DNA of 64,000 nucleotides from Euzebyella saccharophila (GTDB lineage Bacteria > Bacteroidota > Bacteroidia > Flavobacteriales > Flavobacteriaceae), in NCBI RefSeq assembly GCF_014855495.1, contig NZ_JACYFJ010000001.1, forward strand, positions 1-64,000, in the 5' to 3' direction. Under the pieces are notes generated by a model. That model made no database searches. It was given only the letters and a program-made list of their open reading frames with translations, and was not told the DNA's origin. Within the stretch, counting starts at the first letter, position 1; each line of letters opens with the position of its first letter. Positions 8,271 to 17,856 of the stretch are shown piece by piece. The position numbers and the translations under genes were made by a program.

Positions 8271-9389
8271 ATGGCGAAAGTCGAAGTAAAACAATTATTG
8301 GAAGCAGGTGTGCATTTTGGCCACCTTACACGAAAGTGGAACCCTAACATGGCTCCTTACATCTACATGGAGCGTAACGGTATCCACGTTATCAACCTTT
8401 ACAAAACCGTTGCAAAATTAGAAGAATCTAAAGAAGCATTAAAGAAAATAGCTGCTTCGGGACGTAAAATTCTTTTTGTAGCAACAAAGAAACAGGCTAA
8501 GGACATTGTAGCAGAAAAAGTTGCCAATGTAAACATGCCCTACATCACAGAGAGATGGCCTGGTGGTATGTTAACCAACTTTGTAACCATCCGTAAGGCG
8601 GTTAAGAAAATGGCTTCTATCGACCGTATGAAAAAAGACGGTACGTTCAACACCCTTTCAAAAAAGGAAAGATTACAAGTAGACCGTTTACGTGCCAAAT
8701 TGGAAAAGAACCTTGGTTCTATTTCTGATATGACACGCCTACCTGGTGCAATTTTTATCGTTGACACCATGCGTGAGCACATTGCGGTTAAGGAAGCTCA
8801 AAAATTGAACATTCCAATTTTCGCAATGGTCGATACCAATTCTGACCCTAGGGATGTTGATTATTTAATTCCATCCAATGATGATGCTTCTAAGTCTATT
8901 AACATCATTATGCAAGAGGTAACCGATGCGATAGCAGAAGGACTTTCTGAAAGAAAATCTGAGAAGCAAGCTGATAAAGAAGGTGCCGATGACGCAAAAA
9001 AGGCTAAAAAAGAGTCAAAAAAATTGGAACCGACACCAGAAACGGTTGAAACCAAAGCTCCTCCTGTTGTAGCAAAAACTCCTAAACCTGAAGTAAATGT
9101 GGAGGCTACCAAAGAAGCTGTAGCCAAAGAAACTGCTGCAGACGACCTAACAAAAGTGGAAGGTATTGGTCCCAAAGCTGCCGAGGCTTTAGTGAACGCG
9201 GGAATAGCTACCTATGCAGACCTAGCCAAGGCTGATCCTGAAAAAATAAAGGAGATTTTGACCGAGGCCAGCTCTAGAATGTCTCATTTAGACCCAACTT
9301 CTTGGCCTAAGCAAGCCCAAATGGCTGCAGATGGAAAATGGGAAGAGCTAAAAGAGTGGCAAGACAGCGTTAGCGGTGGTGTTGAATAA
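8271..9389 (+). CDS. rpsB: Small-subunit ribosomal protein S2 (uS2) with helix-hairpin-helix C-terminal extension
   Basis: Residues 1 to about 230 are an ordinary S2 (LLEAGVHFGHLTRKWNP, LYKTVAKLEE, ITERWPGGMLTNF, IFAMVDTNSDP). After this comes a lysine, glutamate and alanine-rich linker (about 225-290). From about 291 follows a compact domain with the helix-hairpin-helix core LTKVEGIGPKAAEALVNAG, ending in a WPKQAQMAADGKWEELKEW segment. The total of 372 residues is about 110-120 longer than usual. Similar extensions occur on ribosomal proteins of some Bacteroidetes; their role is not established. The gene is followed by tsf after about 100 bases, the widespread rpsB-tsf order. Confidence 0.97.
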   Translation: MAKVEVKQLLEAGVHFGHLTRKWNPNMAPYIYMERNGIHVINLYKTVAKLEESKEALKKIAASGRKILFVATKKQAKDIVAEKVANVNMPYITERWPGGMLTNFVTIRKAVKKMASIDRMKKDGTFNTLSKKERLQVDRLRAKLEKNLGSISDMTRLPGAIFIVDTMREHIAVKEAQKLNIPIFAMVDTNSDPRDVDYLIPSNDDASKSINIIMQEVTDAIAEGLSERKSEKQADKEGADDAKKAKKESKKLEPTPETVETKAPPVVAKTPKPEVNVEATKEAVAKETAADDLTKVEGIGPKAAEALVNAGIATYADLAKADPEKIKEILTEASSRMSHLDPTSWPKQAQMAADGKWEELKEWQDSVSGGVE

Positions 9390-9490
9390 CCACTTTTCTC
9401 AGAAGTAAATTAAATTAAACATAACGTTTGCTTTATGAAGATTGCTTTCAACAGGACTATCTTCCAGCAAATTGAAAAATAGCATAGAAA

Positions 9491-10315
9491 ATGGCAAAAA
9501 TTACAGCCGCAGAAGTAAATAAATTAAGAAAGACCACGGGCGCAGGTATGATGGACTGCAAAAAAGCCTTGGTTGAAGCAGAAGGAGATTTTGACAAAGC
9601 AATCGAAATCCTTCGTAAAAAAGGTCAGAAAGTAGCAGCTAAAAGAGCCGATAGAGATTCCTCAGAAGGTGCAGCTATCGCTAAAGTTAATGCTGAAAAC
9701 ACCCAAGGTGTTATCATTTCACTGAACTGTGAAACTGACTTTGTTGCTAAAAATGACAGCTTTGTGACATTGGCCAATGAATTGGCGGATTTAGCTCTTG
9801 GTTTTGACAGTAAAGAAGCTTTCTTATCTGCTGATTTTAAAGGAATGACCGTTCAGGACAAATTAACGGAGCAAACCGGTGTTATTGGTGAGAAGATTGA
9901 AATTGGCGGGTTCGAGAAATTGAGTGCTCCTTTCGTAGGAAGCTATATTCACGCAGGTAATAAAATTGCCGTTCTTACAGGACTTTCTGCTGCCGTTGAC
10001 GGTGCAGAAGAAGCTGCAAAGGATGTTGCAATGCAAGCTGCCGCTATGAATCCTGTAGCTTTGAACGAAGATGGTGTTGACCAATCTGTAATCGACAAAG
10101 AAATCGAGATTGCGAAAGATCAATTGCGTCAAGAAGGTAAGCCAGAGGAAATGTTGGATAAAATCGCTAAAGGTAAAATTAAGCGTTTCTTTAAAGACAA
10201 CACCTTGGTAAACCAAGATTTCATTAAAGACAGCAAGCAAAGTGTTGCCCAATATGTAAAATCTGTTGATTCTAGCTTGGAAGTTACCGATTTTAAAAGG
10301 GTGGCTTTAGGATAA
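9491..10315 (+). CDS. tsf: Translation elongation factor Ts
   Basis: EF-Ts recharges EF-Tu by exchanging GDP for GTP. The 274-residue product has the N-terminal UBA-like region KLRKTTGAGMMDCKKAL, the strongly conserved CETDFVAKNDSF block and the QAAAMNP motif before the dimer region. It lies about 100 bases after rpsB and ends at a strong terminator. In many bacteria pyrH and frr follow directly; here an oppositely oriented M61 peptidase lies between. Confidence 0.98.
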   Translation: MAKITAAEVNKLRKTTGAGMMDCKKALVEAEGDFDKAIEILRKKGQKVAAKRADRDSSEGAAIAKVNAENTQGVIISLNCETDFVAKNDSFVTLANELADLALGFDSKEAFLSADFKGMTVQDKLTEQTGVIGEKIEIGGFEKLSAPFVGSYIHAGNKIAVLTGLSAAVDGAEEAAKDVAMQAAAMNPVALNEDGVDQSVIDKEIEIAKDQLRQEGKPEEMLDKIAKGKIKRFFKDNTLVNQDFIKDSKQSVAQYVKSVDSSLEVTDFKRVALG

Positions 10316-10336
10316 TAACGAACTCTTTTGGTTCAC

Positions 10337-10370
10337 AAAAAAACCCGCTAGACTTCTAGCGGGTTTTTTA
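10337..10370 (+). terminator. Terminator of rpsB-tsf
   Basis: The stem CCCGCTAG / CTAGCGGG, extended by A and T runs on both sides, encloses an ACTT loop and ends in a T tract. The flanking A run means it may also work for the converging M61 gene. Confidence 0.93.
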
Positions 10371-10402
10371 TTGGACCATCTTAAGTTAGAGCTAATAAGC
10401 AG

Positions 10403-12274
10403 CTAGCCTTTCAACCAACGTTGCCTTAACTCTGATTCTTTAGCACTTACAGACTTTAAGGGAACAATAGTTTCTACTTCCAACATAGGGGTACCAGCCA
10501 CGCCTTTTAAAGTAACATCTTCTCCTCCCCTTCTAACTACCATTACAATTTCCATATCCGGGGACCACGTAAAGCTTTGCCCTATTATGTTTCTAATAGA
10601 GTTCAAATCTATCGTAGTACCATTGATACTTTTTATGACATCCCCACCGCTGGCACCTAATGTCTTAAAGAAACTATTTAATTCCAATCCCTTTCTTAGA
10701 TAGATTTGGTTTTCATTTTCTTGATCCACATCAATGAAAGGATTTTCACCATCCAAAAAGAAACCCGTTTGTTTTTCCACTATTTCCGTAGAAAGACCCA
10801 TCTTTCCTAAATACGTATTATAATCAATTGGAGTGTTCCCTATTACATAGGTATCAAAGAAACCTCTAATCTCCGGATAGGTCATTGCAACAATCTCATC
10901 GATCAAATCATCATCCTTAAAAGGTGTATTTTTTCCATATTTTTTAGAAAGTTCCTTCATCAACCAGCGAACTCCTTTCTCACCATTACTCAATCTTCTT
11001 AGTTCAATATCCAAAACCATATTGATCAAAGCACCTTTCTCATATACGTTGGCATAATTTTCCTCATACGGTTCCTCCAAAATATTTTCACTCATTACCG
11101 TAAAGGACATTTCATCATCATATGCTTTGGCATTATTTACCTTATCCATAATACGCTCATAAAACTCCGCCTCGTTTATCAAACCTTGTTGTATTTGAAA
11201 TAAATTAGCAAAATACTCCGTGGTTCCCTCGTACATCCAAAGGTGTTTGGACATTTTGGGATCATTAAAATCAAAGTATTGTACCTCTTCAGAATGCACA
11301 TTTAGCGGGGTAACAATATGGAAAAACTCATGTGAAACCACATCTACCATCGCTTGTTCCAAACGATCCTGGGGCATGGCTTCAGGTAAAACCACCACTG
11401 TAGAAGTATGGTGCTCCAAAGCCCCAAACCCAGACGCATCATCCTCTTCCATTGTAGACAAATACAGAAGTATATTATATTCTTTGGTACCATCTATTTC
11501 ACCCAAAAAGGCTTTTTGTGCACTCATCATCTTCTCCATGCGTTCCTTTAAAGTAGCTGCAGTATATACGCCGTTTGGAGAGTAAACACTCAGGGTGACA
11601 GTTATATCATTTATCTGAAAAGTCTCGGTATTTGGTTTCGTATATTGGATGGGACTGTCTATTACATCAAAATAGCGACTTGCCAAAAATACATCTCTAC
11701 CAACTTCTACTTCTTCCGCAATTTTACTTTTTAACGATGTAGTTGCTTTAAGGCCCGCAGGGTAATTAATTGATATCTCATACGGCACTTCCTTTAAACC
11801 TTTAAAATATCCTACAAAACCATGAAGATTTAGCACAAAATTTTCATTCTTAAGAATATTGGTTCCCGAGGGAGAAAATACCTTTTCGCTGGTTTCGCTT
11901 TCCGTATCATAAGTATCATTGACCCTATAAGTGACCTTACCCAAGTTTTTACCTGATTGAATTTTCCATGTATTTTCATCCAATTTTTCAAAGGTTAATT
12001 CATTGCCCTCGTAGTCCAAAGCTTTGAAATCCTCGATATATTTTCCGTAATTATCCTCACTGTAAGTTCCTGGGACGGTTTTTGGGATATAGAAAAACAC
12101 TTGGTCAGTAGAAAACGCCCCAGGATTGATGGATACTGGTACTTGGTCATTTTCTACATTTACCAAATCCAAAGTGGTAAGCATTGGGGTTTTATCTGCT
12201 GTTAATACACTTTTACTGGCACCACACCCCAATAACAACATGCTAAAAAAGCAGCATAAAAAAATCCTTTTCAT
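10403..12274 (-). CDS. M61 family metallopeptidase, lipoprotein, with C-terminal PDZ domain
   Basis: The zinc site is visible: SHEFFH (HExxH) with the third ligand in YEGTTEYFA, as in glycyl aminopeptidases of family M61. An N-terminal beta domain precedes it and a PDZ-like domain follows (region starting IYLRKGLELNSFF, GGDVIKSING). The open frame reaches 12340, but I start at 12274 because KRIFLCCFFSMLLLGC is a lipoprotein signal with cysteine in the lipobox; the upstream 22 residues do not look like protein. The 623-residue product should be lipid-anchored in the cell envelope. It interrupts the common tsf-pyrH adjacency and converges on tsf. Confidence 0.92.
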   Translation of the reverse strand: MKRIFLCCFFSMLLLGCGASKSVLTADKTPMLTTLDLVNVENDQVPVSINPGAFSTDQVFFYIPKTVPGTYSEDNYGKYIEDFKALDYEGNELTFEKLDENTWKIQSGKNLGKVTYRVNDTYDTESETSEKVFSPSGTNILKNENFVLNLHGFVGYFKGLKEVPYEISINYPAGLKATTSLKSKIAEEVEVGRDVFLASRYFDVIDSPIQYTKPNTETFQINDITVTLSVYSPNGVYTAATLKERMEKMMSAQKAFLGEIDGTKEYNILLYLSTMEEDDASGFGALEHHTSTVVVLPEAMPQDRLEQAMVDVVSHEFFHIVTPLNVHSEEVQYFDFNDPKMSKHLWMYEGTTEYFANLFQIQQGLINEAEFYERIMDKVNNAKAYDDEMSFTVMSENILEEPYEENYANVYEKGALINMVLDIELRRLSNGEKGVRWLMKELSKKYGKNTPFKDDDLIDEIVAMTYPEIRGFFDTYVIGNTPIDYNTYLGKMGLSTEIVEKQTGFFLDGENPFIDVDQENENQIYLRKGLELNSFFKTLGASGGDVIKSINGTTIDLNSIRNIIGQSFTWSPDMEIVMVVRRGGEDVTLKGVAGTPMLEVETIVPLKSVSAKESELRQRWLKG

Positions 12275-12418
12275 AAAACTATAATTATATTTAAAATTTT
12301 TCAATTCAGTAAAACTGTACAAGGTTATAAAAATTAACACAACTCCGCAGTATTATTAGGAAATAATTAAGGGTGACCTTTCCTACAAAACGCATCTAGA
12401 TTCCAAACATTTTTTGAT

Positions 12419-12426
12419 TATTTTTG
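12419..12426 (+). promoter_or_regulatory. -7 box of pyrH-frr
   Basis: TATTTTTG matches TAnnTTTG exactly and ends 20 bases before the pyrH ATG. No TTG is found at a 19-base spacing. Confidence 0.55.
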
Positions 12427-12446
12427 CTCCAACGAAATCGTAGCGC

Positions 12447-13154
12447 ATGCAATACAAAAGAATTCTCCTAAAGCTAAGTGGCGAAGCTTTAATGGGAAAC
12501 AAGCAGTACGGAATTGACTCTGAAAGGCTTTCTGAATACGCCCAAGAAATTAAAAATGTTGCGGACAAAGGCGTAGAAATTGCCATCGTTATTGGCGGAG
12601 GCAATATCTTTAGAGGACTTACAGGGGCCGCCATGGGCATGGATCGTGTGCAAGGAGACCACATGGGTATGCTGGCAACGGTTATTAATGGCCTTGCCTT
12701 GCAAAGCGCTCTGGAGACACAAGGAATACAAACTAGATTGCAGTCTGCCATTCATATTAATGAAGTAGCGGAACCCTTTATCAGACGTCGCGCGATGCGA
12801 CACTTGGAGAAAGGGAGAGTGGTCATCTTTGGAGGCGGTACCGGAAACCCTTATTTCACAACAGATTCTGCAGCTGTATTGAGGGCCATTGAAATAGAAG
12901 CCGATGTTATTCTAAAGGGTACACGTGTAGATGGCATATACACTTCGGACCCAGAAAAAGACAAGAATGCCACTAAATTCGATTCCATATCCTTTGCTGA
13001 TGTATTACTCAAAGGTCTAAAGGTAATGGACACCACCGCCTTTACTTTGAGCCAAGAAAACGAATTGCCAATAGTGGTTTTTGATATGAATAAAAAAGGG
13101 AATCTTACCAAATTGGTAGAGGGAGAAAATATAGGTACCGTGGTCAACCTTTAA
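12447..13154 (+). CDS. pyrH: Uridylate kinase (UMP kinase)
   Basis: PyrH phosphorylates UMP to UDP and is a hexamer of the amino acid kinase fold. The 235-residue sequence shows [11 protein letters not shown] at the N-terminus, [23 protein letters not shown], the nucleotide-binding [14 protein letters not shown] and [10 protein letters not shown]. It is followed by frr after 32 bases, the usual pair in bacteria, with a -7 box upstream and the frr terminator downstream. Confidence 0.98.
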   Translation: MQYKRILLKLSGEALMGNKQYGIDSERLSEYAQEIKNVADKGVEIAIVIGGGNIFRGLTGAAMGMDRVQGDHMGMLATVINGLALQSALETQGIQTRLQSAIHINEVAEPFIRRRAMRHLEKGRVVIFGGGTGNPYFTTDSAAVLRAIEIEADVILKGTRVDGIYTSDPEKDKNATKFDSISFADVLLKGLKVMDTTAFTLSQENELPIVVFDMNKKGNLTKLVEGENIGTVVNL

Positions 13155-13186
13155 CAGACACTTATTACGCATAATTTTTTTTAACT

Positions 13187-13741
13187 ATGAACGAAGAGGT
13201 ACAGTTTATACTTGATTCCGCGAAGGAAAGCATGGATGCGGCATTAAAGCATTTAGAAAAGGAATTTGTTAAGATACGTGCGGGTAAGGCCAGCCCGGCA
13301 ATGCTCTCATCCGTAAAAGTAGAGTATTACGGTTCGCTAACCCCATTGGCACAGGTGGCCAACGTAAGCACACCAGACGGCCGTACCATTTCAGTTCAGC
13401 CATGGGAGAAAAATATGTTACAGGAAATTGAAAAGGCTATTATAAATTCCAACTTGGGCTTCAACCCCATGAACAATGGCGATTTTGTAATCATCAACGT
13501 TCCACCTTTAACAGAAGAGCGCAGAATTCAGTTGACCAAACAGGCTAAGGCTGAAGCTGAAGATGCCAAAGTTGGCATTAGAAGTGCCCGTCAAGAGGCC
13601 AATAAGGAGATTAAAAATCTGGATGCATCCGAAGATTTGCAAAAAAACGCGGAGGTAGACGTGCAAGAACTTACTGATGAATACATCAAAAAAACCGATG
13701 CATTCTTGGCAAAAAAAGAAAAGGAAATTATGACGGTGTAA
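13187..13741 (+). CDS. frr: Ribosome recycling factor
   Basis: RRF splits post-termination ribosomes together with EF-G. The 184-residue protein shows the standard hallmarks: MDAALKHLEKEFVKIRAGKA, VEYYGSLTPLAQVANVS, SVQPWEKNML, IINVPPLTEERR and the final helix with KKTDAFLAKKEKEI. It is the second gene of pyrH-frr and ends at a near-perfect terminator. Confidence 0.98.
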   Translation: MNEEVQFILDSAKESMDAALKHLEKEFVKIRAGKASPAMLSSVKVEYYGSLTPLAQVANVSTPDGRTISVQPWEKNMLQEIEKAIINSNLGFNPMNNGDFVIINVPPLTEERRIQLTKQAKAEAEDAKVGIRSARQEANKEIKNLDASEDLQKNAEVDVQELTDEYIKKTDAFLAKKEKEIMTV

Positions 13742-13763
13742 TTACCAATTATACAAAATTTCC

Positions 13764-13791
13764 AAAAAGCGATCCTAGGATCGCTTTTTTT
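13764..13791 (+). terminator. Terminator of pyrH-frr
   Basis: A 26-base perfect palindrome (AAAAAGCGATCCT and complement) ends in a T run. Confidence 0.93.
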
Positions 13792-13874
13792 ATACACTTA
13801 ATACAAGAACAGTTAATTTTAAAAGCGCTAGACCATTTAAATCCTTTGTGCTAGGAACACAACTTGGCAATAAC

Positions 13875-13882
13875 TACCTTTG
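13875..13882 (+). promoter_or_regulatory. -7 box of the RND transporter gene
   Basis: TACCTTTG matches the consensus exactly, 19 bases before the ATG at 13902. The nearest TTGs are at non-ideal spacings of 8 and 26 bases. Confidence 0.55.
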
Positions 13883-13901
13883 CGCTCGGTAAAAATCTAC
13901 C

Positions 13902-16289
13902 ATGACAAGTAAATTCACGAAAGGTTTTTGGGAAAAGACGGCGCGCATCATCCTACGGAATAGGATTTTGATTCTATTCCTTATTGCAGGTATTACTGTG
14001 TTTCTTGGTATGCAATGGGAAAACATGCGATTTAGTAATTCCCAAGCCAACTTACTTCCAGACAATCACCCTGTTAACATAGAATATCGGTCTTTCTTAA
14101 AACAGTTTGGCGAAGAAGGCAACGCCATTGTATTTGCTATTAAAGATCAAGCTTTATTCACTCCAGAAAACATTAACCGTTGGAATCGCTTTAGCAAGCA
14201 ACTCGTCGCTTTCCCTGAAGTGGATTTTGTATTAAGCTTGGACAATCTTCAGGAACTGGTCAAGGATAATGAAAAGCAGGAGTTTCAATTAAGACCTTTA
14301 ATTGATGGACAATTAAAATCGCAGCAGGAACTGGACAGTATTAAAGAACACCTGTTTAATGAACTTCCGTTTTATGACAAGCTATTGTTCAATAAGGAAA
14401 GTGCTACCATAAGAACAGTAGTGAATATGGACAAGGACATTGTGAACACTACGGTTCGTAAAGACTTTGTCCTGAAAGACCTCACTAATTTGGTTGAAAA
14501 TTTTGAAGAAGAAACCGGTTTGGACGTGCATGTTTCGGGTATGCCTTATATCCGCACCATGAATTCCCAAAATATCATCGATGAAATTGGCAAGTTCATT
14601 ATAGCGGCCCTTGGGGTTACCTCGCTAATATTTTTCTTCTTTTTTAGAAGTTTTAGAGCCACCCTAATATCCATGTGCATTGTAATCATTGGCGTTATGT
14701 GGGCCTTTGGTGTTCTTGGATTGCTGCAGTATGAGATTACGGTATTAACGGCATTGATTCCCCCTTTAATCATCGTAATAGGTATTCCCAACTGTATTTT
14801 TCTAATCAACAAGTACCAGCAAGAGGTCAAAAAACATGGCAACCAAGCCCTCTCCTTGCAAAGGGTAATTTCCAAAATTGGAAATGCAACGCTCATGACC
14901 AACATGACCACAGCTTCCGGCTTTGCCACTTTTATTATTACGGACAGCAAACTACTGAAAGAATTTGGAATTGTAGCCTCGATCAATATCATCGGTATTT
15001 TCGTTTTGTCACTTTTGATAATTCCAATTATCTACAGTTTTTTATCCCTTCCCAAAACAAGACATTTAAAACATTTGAACAAAAAATGGGTAGATGGCTT
15101 TGTAAATTGGATGGAGAATATCGTTAGGGAAAGGCGAATTTCAGTCTACATAGTATCCTTAATTTTATTGGTTACCAGTATTATTGGCATCTACCAAATT
15201 GAAATTTCTGGCAGCCCCATAGAAGACATGCCCAAAAAAGCCCAGTTCTTCAAGGACATTCGCTTTTTCGAGAAAGAGTTTGATGGTATAATGCCTGTAG
15301 AAATTGTGGTAGACACTAAAAGACCCAAAGGGGTGATGCGCTCTACCAATCTGAAACGAATTGACCAACTAAGTGAAGTCATTAGCGAAATTCCCGAATT
15401 GTCCAAGCCTATATCAGTAGTTAATTTGGTAAAGTATTCTAAACAGGCATTTTATAATGGCCTACCAAAATACTACCAATTACCCACCAATCAAGAGAGT
15501 AATTTTATATTGTCCGTGGCTCAAAAGTCTTCTGGAAATGAAAACCTTTTAAAGAATTTTGTGGATAGCACAGGACAGACTGCCAGGATAACCACTTTCA
15601 TGAAAGACGTTAAAACGGATCGCATGGAAGAAATTGAAGCTAGACTACAAGAAAATATTGAAAAGTTCTTCCCTGCGGAAAGATACAATGTTTACATGAC
15701 GGGGAGCGCCTTAATTTTCTTAAAAGGAACTAAGTACTTGGTCAAAAACTTAATTATGTCCTTGGCGTTCGCCATATTTCTGATAGCGCTGTTCATGGCT
15801 TACCTATTTAGGTCCTTTAGAATGATTGTTATTTCCCTAATTCCTAACTTGCTCCCGTTGGTAATCACAGCTGGCGTAATGGGTTATGCCGGAGTGCCAA
15901 TAAAGCCATCCACCATACTTGTTTTCAGCATCGCGTTCGGTATTTCCGTAGACGACACCATTCACTTTTTGGCAAAATACCGTCAAGAATTGATTGCCAA
16001 CAAATGGCACATTAAGAAATCCGTTTATGCCGCTTTAAGGGAAACCGGAGTAAGCATGTTCTACACCTCTATCGTATTATTTTTTGGATTTTCGGTTTTT
16101 ATCATATCCAATTTTGGAGGAACAGTGGCATTAGGAGCATTGGTTTCGGCCACTCTAATGTTCGCTATGCTGGCGAATCTTATACTATTACCTTCCTTAC
16201 TACTTTCATTGGAAAGAAATATTGCGAGCAAAAAAATCCTCAAAAAACCGCAAATAGACATCCTACCCAAAAAAGATGAGGACAATTAA
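13902..16289 (+). CDS. MMPL/RND-superfamily transporter
   Basis: The 795-residue protein has the duplicated RND layout. Each half has one membrane helix, a large periplasmic loop of about 200 residues, and then a block of five helices. The second half has the family motif FGISVDDTIHFLAKYRQE, and the first half the matching IVIGIPNCIFLINKYQQE, where the acidic residues of the proton relay are replaced by neutral ones. Relatives are called patched-like or MMPL and export lipids, hopanoids or sterol-like compounds; the cargo here is unknown. It has its own promoter and stands alone between frr and asnS. Confidence 0.9.
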   Translation: MTSKFTKGFWEKTARIILRNRILILFLIAGITVFLGMQWENMRFSNSQANLLPDNHPVNIEYRSFLKQFGEEGNAIVFAIKDQALFTPENINRWNRFSKQLVAFPEVDFVLSLDNLQELVKDNEKQEFQLRPLIDGQLKSQQELDSIKEHLFNELPFYDKLLFNKESATIRTVVNMDKDIVNTTVRKDFVLKDLTNLVENFEEETGLDVHVSGMPYIRTMNSQNIIDEIGKFIIAALGVTSLIFFFFFRSFRATLISMCIVIIGVMWAFGVLGLLQYEITVLTALIPPLIIVIGIPNCIFLINKYQQEVKKHGNQALSLQRVISKIGNATLMTNMTTASGFATFIITDSKLLKEFGIVASINIIGIFVLSLLIIPIIYSFLSLPKTRHLKHLNKKWVDGFVNWMENIVRERRISVYIVSLILLVTSIIGIYQIEISGSPIEDMPKKAQFFKDIRFFEKEFDGIMPVEIVVDTKRPKGVMRSTNLKRIDQLSEVISEIPELSKPISVVNLVKYSKQAFYNGLPKYYQLPTNQESNFILSVAQKSSGNENLLKNFVDSTGQTARITTFMKDVKTDRMEEIEARLQENIEKFFPAERYNVYMTGSALIFLKGTKYLVKNLIMSLAFAIFLIALFMAYLFRSFRMIVISLIPNLLPLVITAGVMGYAGVPIKPSTILVFSIAFGISVDDTIHFLAKYRQELIANKWHIKKSVYAALRETGVSMFYTSIVLFFGFSVFIISNFGGTVALGALVSATLMFAMLANLILLPSLLLSLERNIASKKILKKPQIDILPKKDEDN

Positions 16290-16346
16290 GCTAAAATCTT
16301 CAGTGATTTAACCAACTCCTAGCTCCCATCTTTTTATTCAAAAAGT

Positions 16347-16354
16347 TATCTTTG
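16347..16354 (+). promoter_or_regulatory. -7 box of asnS-rpoN
   Basis: TATCTTTG, an exact match to TAnnTTTG, lies 26 bases before the asnS ATG. Confidence 0.55.
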
Positions 16355-16380
16355 CCCTTCAATTTTCAAGTGAGCAAGAC

Positions 16381-17814
16381 ATGAACACGAAGAGCGTAAA
16401 GGATTTATTAAAAGGAGAACTTTTATTGCAAGAAGTTACCGTAAACGGTTGGGTTAAAACTTTTAGAAGCAACAGGTTTATTGCTTTGAATGACGGTTCT
16501 ACCCTTTCCAATATTCAATGCGTAGTAGACTTTGAAAATTTTGACCAGGATATATTGAAGCAAATCAACACCGGAGCAGCCATAAAGGTTACCGGAACCT
16601 TGGCCGAAAGCCAAGGTAGGGGTCAAAGTGTAGAAATTCAAGTAAAGGAAATTTTGGTACATGGAGGGGCTGATCCAGAGGTTTACCCAATTCAACCTAA
16701 AAAACATTCCTTGGAGTTTTTGCGAGAGAAAGCGCACCTGCGTGTTAGAACCAATACTTTTTCCGCCGTAATGCGTGTGCGCTCTGCCTTGTCATTTGCC
16801 ATTCACCAGTATTTTAGAGAAAATGGTTTCTATTATTTCCACGCTCCTATTATTACCGGTTCCGATGCAGAAGGAGCCGGCGAAATGTTTAGGGTGACCA
16901 CCTTGGATGATAAAAACCCAAAACTTACCGAAGAAGGAACCGTAGATTACAAGGAAGATTTCTTTGGGAAGGAAACCAATCTTACTGTTTCCGGACAATT
17001 GGAAGCAGAGGCCTATGCCATGGCGTTGGGAAAGGTATACACCTTTGGACCTACATTTAGAGCGGAAAACTCCAATACCTCTAGGCATTTAGCGGAGTTT
17101 TGGATGATCGAACCGGAGATGGCCTTCTATGATTTGGACGCCAATATGGACCTGGCAGAAGATTTCATCAAGAGTGTTCTAAAGTATGTTTTGGAGCATT
17201 GTGCCGAAGATCTAGAGTTCTTGGAAAAGAGGTTATTGGACGAAGAAAAAACCAAGCCGCAAGCTGAAAGAAGTGAAATGGCACTTTTGGAAAAGCTAAA
17301 ATTCGTAACTGAAAATGGCTTTAAAAGAGTGAGCTACACCGAAGCAATAGACATTTTAAGAAACTCAAAGCCCAATAAAAAGAAAAAATTTCAGTATATC
17401 ATTGATGAGTGGGGTGCCGATCTGCAAAGTGAGCATGAAAGATACTTGGTAGAAAAGCATTTTAAATGTCCCGTAATTCTTTTTGACTATCCTGCTAAGA
17501 TAAAGGCATTTTACATGCGCCTCAACGAGGACGGTAAAACCGTGAGGGCCATGGACATTCTCTTTCCGGGAATTGGAGAAATCGTGGGCGGCTCTCAGCG
17601 TGAAGAAAGATTGGATGTACTTAAGGAAAAAATGGCAGCACTGGACATCCCTGAAGAAGAACTTTGGTGGTATTTAGACCTACGTAAGTTTGGAACCGCC
17701 ACCCATAGTGGTTTTGGACTAGGTTTTGAAAGATTGGTACTTTTCGCCACTGGAATGGGCAACATAAGAGACGTTATTCCGTTTCCTAGGACACCGCAGA
17801 ATGCCGAATTTTAA
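16381..17814 (+). CDS. asnS: Asparaginyl-tRNA synthetase
   Basis: This class II synthetase has an N-terminal OB-fold that binds the anticodon ([20 protein letters not shown]). The catalytic core shows motif 2 ([22 protein letters not shown]) in a split form with the FGPTF lead-in, and motif 3 ([14 protein letters not shown]). The 477 residues match the bacterial AsnRS length rather than AspRS, and the motif 2 loop is typical for AsnRS. It is the first gene of asnS-rpoN-membrane protein, with 42 bases to rpoN. Confidence 0.97.
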   Translation: MNTKSVKDLLKGELLLQEVTVNGWVKTFRSNRFIALNDGSTLSNIQCVVDFENFDQDILKQINTGAAIKVTGTLAESQGRGQSVEIQVKEILVHGGADPEVYPIQPKKHSLEFLREKAHLRVRTNTFSAVMRVRSALSFAIHQYFRENGFYYFHAPIITGSDAEGAGEMFRVTTLDDKNPKLTEEGTVDYKEDFFGKETNLTVSGQLEAEAYAMALGKVYTFGPTFRAENSNTSRHLAEFWMIEPEMAFYDLDANMDLAEDFIKSVLKYVLEHCAEDLEFLEKRLLDEEKTKPQAERSEMALLEKLKFVTENGFKRVSYTEAIDILRNSKPNKKKKFQYIIDEWGADLQSEHERYLVEKHFKCPVILFDYPAKIKAFYMRLNEDGKTVRAMDILFPGIGEIVGGSQREERLDVLKEKMAALDIPEEELWWYLDLRKFGTATHSGFGLGFERLVLFATGMGNIRDVIPFPRTPQNAEF

Positions 17815-17856
17815 CGGGAATTGGTTAACTTTATATAGGTTCAATTTAATTTTTCG

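Noticed and set aside
11220-11585. Plus-strand open frame of 121 codons opposite the M61 gene
   Set aside because: Serine and cysteine-rich composition is typical of antisense shadows; the M61 motifs are on the other strand.
10403-12340. Longest frame of the M61 peptidase
   Set aside because: The first 22 codons precede a clear lipoprotein signal peptide beginning at 12274.
13902-16289. Three-gene RND efflux system
   Set aside because: No membrane-fusion or outer-membrane channel gene is adjacent; the protein is of the MMPL type, which works alone.
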